In this document: in pieces, positions 6,715 to 6,751 of the stretch
Layout: each line of letters starts with the position of its first letter
Position numbering within the stretch: the stretch's first letter is position 1
Assembly (NCBI GenBank): GCA_905193585.1
Contig: CAJJPG010000098.1
Coordinates: 1-6,751 of the forward strand
Length of the DNA: 6,751 nt
DNA from: an uncultured Oscillospiraceae bacterium
GTDB taxonomy: Bacteria; Bacillota; Clostridia; Oscillospirales; Acutalibacteraceae
Reading direction: 5' to 3'
Position numbers and translations under genes: made by a program
Notes under the pieces: model-generated
The model's database searches: none
What the model was told of the DNA's origin: nothing
Seen by the model: only the letters and a program-made list of their open reading frames with translations

Positions 6715-6751
6715 ATGAGCATATGTTATATTTTCGGTGCGGCGGACGGAC
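6715..6751 (+). CDS. Start of a plus-strand gene, 3' truncated by window edge; product uncertain
   Basis: ATG-6715 follows a good GGGGAG site and opens MSICYIFGAADG before the window ends. A short beta strand leading into a small-residue turn (YIFGAADG) is compatible with a nucleotide-binding alpha/beta enzyme. Thiamine diphosphokinase (thiamine to thiamine diphosphate) is one family that begins in a similar way. Twelve residues are too few to decide, so this is only a suggestion. It is divergent from the amidase gene, with 130 bases between the two start codons. Confidence 0.6.
   Translation, partial: MSICYIFGAADG

Noticed and set aside
1..6751. CRISPR arrays, tRNA or rRNA genes, insertion sequences, phage genes
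   Set aside because: No regularly spaced repeats, cloverleaf patterns, rRNA-like sequence, transposase motifs or terminal repeats were seen on reading.

Overview
This looks like an ordinary chromosomal stretch from a Clostridia-type Firmicute, probably an uncultured gut member near Oscillospiraceae/Ruminococcaceae. The taxon is inferred from strong GAGG/GGAG Shine-Dalgarno sites, sigma-A-like promoters, the type of paired ABC exporter, and a membrane-anchored Amidase_3 wall hydrolase. No marker gene is present to prove it.

Layout, left to right. Bases 2-157 hold the C-terminal end of an unrecognised gene, closed 6 bases after its stop by a hairpin terminator (164-197). A strong promoter (282-309, TTGACA / extended TGnTATAAT) follows. 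A perfect GTTAGC-AA-GCTAAC inverted repeat (311-324) sits over the expected transcription start. It drives a tight three-gene operon: a MarR-family regulator (346-783, GTG start), then two half-size ABC exporter subunits (794-2530 and 2530-4446) separated by 10 bases and then overlapping by 1 base. The operon ends at a perfect 18-bp hairpin with T tracts on both strands (4479-4520). This hairpin also ends the convergent gene on the minus strand (4524-6584), a 686-residue membrane-anchored N-acetylmuramoyl-L-alanine amidase with a long beta-rich ectodomain. The amidase has its own promoter (6656-6683, minus strand). A divergent plus-strand gene starts at 6715 and runs off the window.

How the genes fit together. 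The two ABC subunits carry complementary defects typical of asymmetric heterodimeric exporters of the TM287/288, BmrCD and LmrCD type. The first has Asp for the catalytic Glu, Gln for the switch His and a Ser within the P-loop. The second has intact Walker A/B and switch His but an LSQGQ signature. They should form one transporter with one active and one degenerate ATP site. The MarR protein most likely represses its own operon through the palindrome and is released by a compound that the exporter removes. The substrate cannot be read from sequence. The amidase is a separate cell-wall unit with no evident link to the exporter.

I found no CRISPR array, tRNA, rRNA, transposon or phage feature. 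The noteworthy points are the regulatory architecture of the operon, the ABC pair asymmetry and the poorly assigned amidase ectodomain. I do not see a clearly new system.
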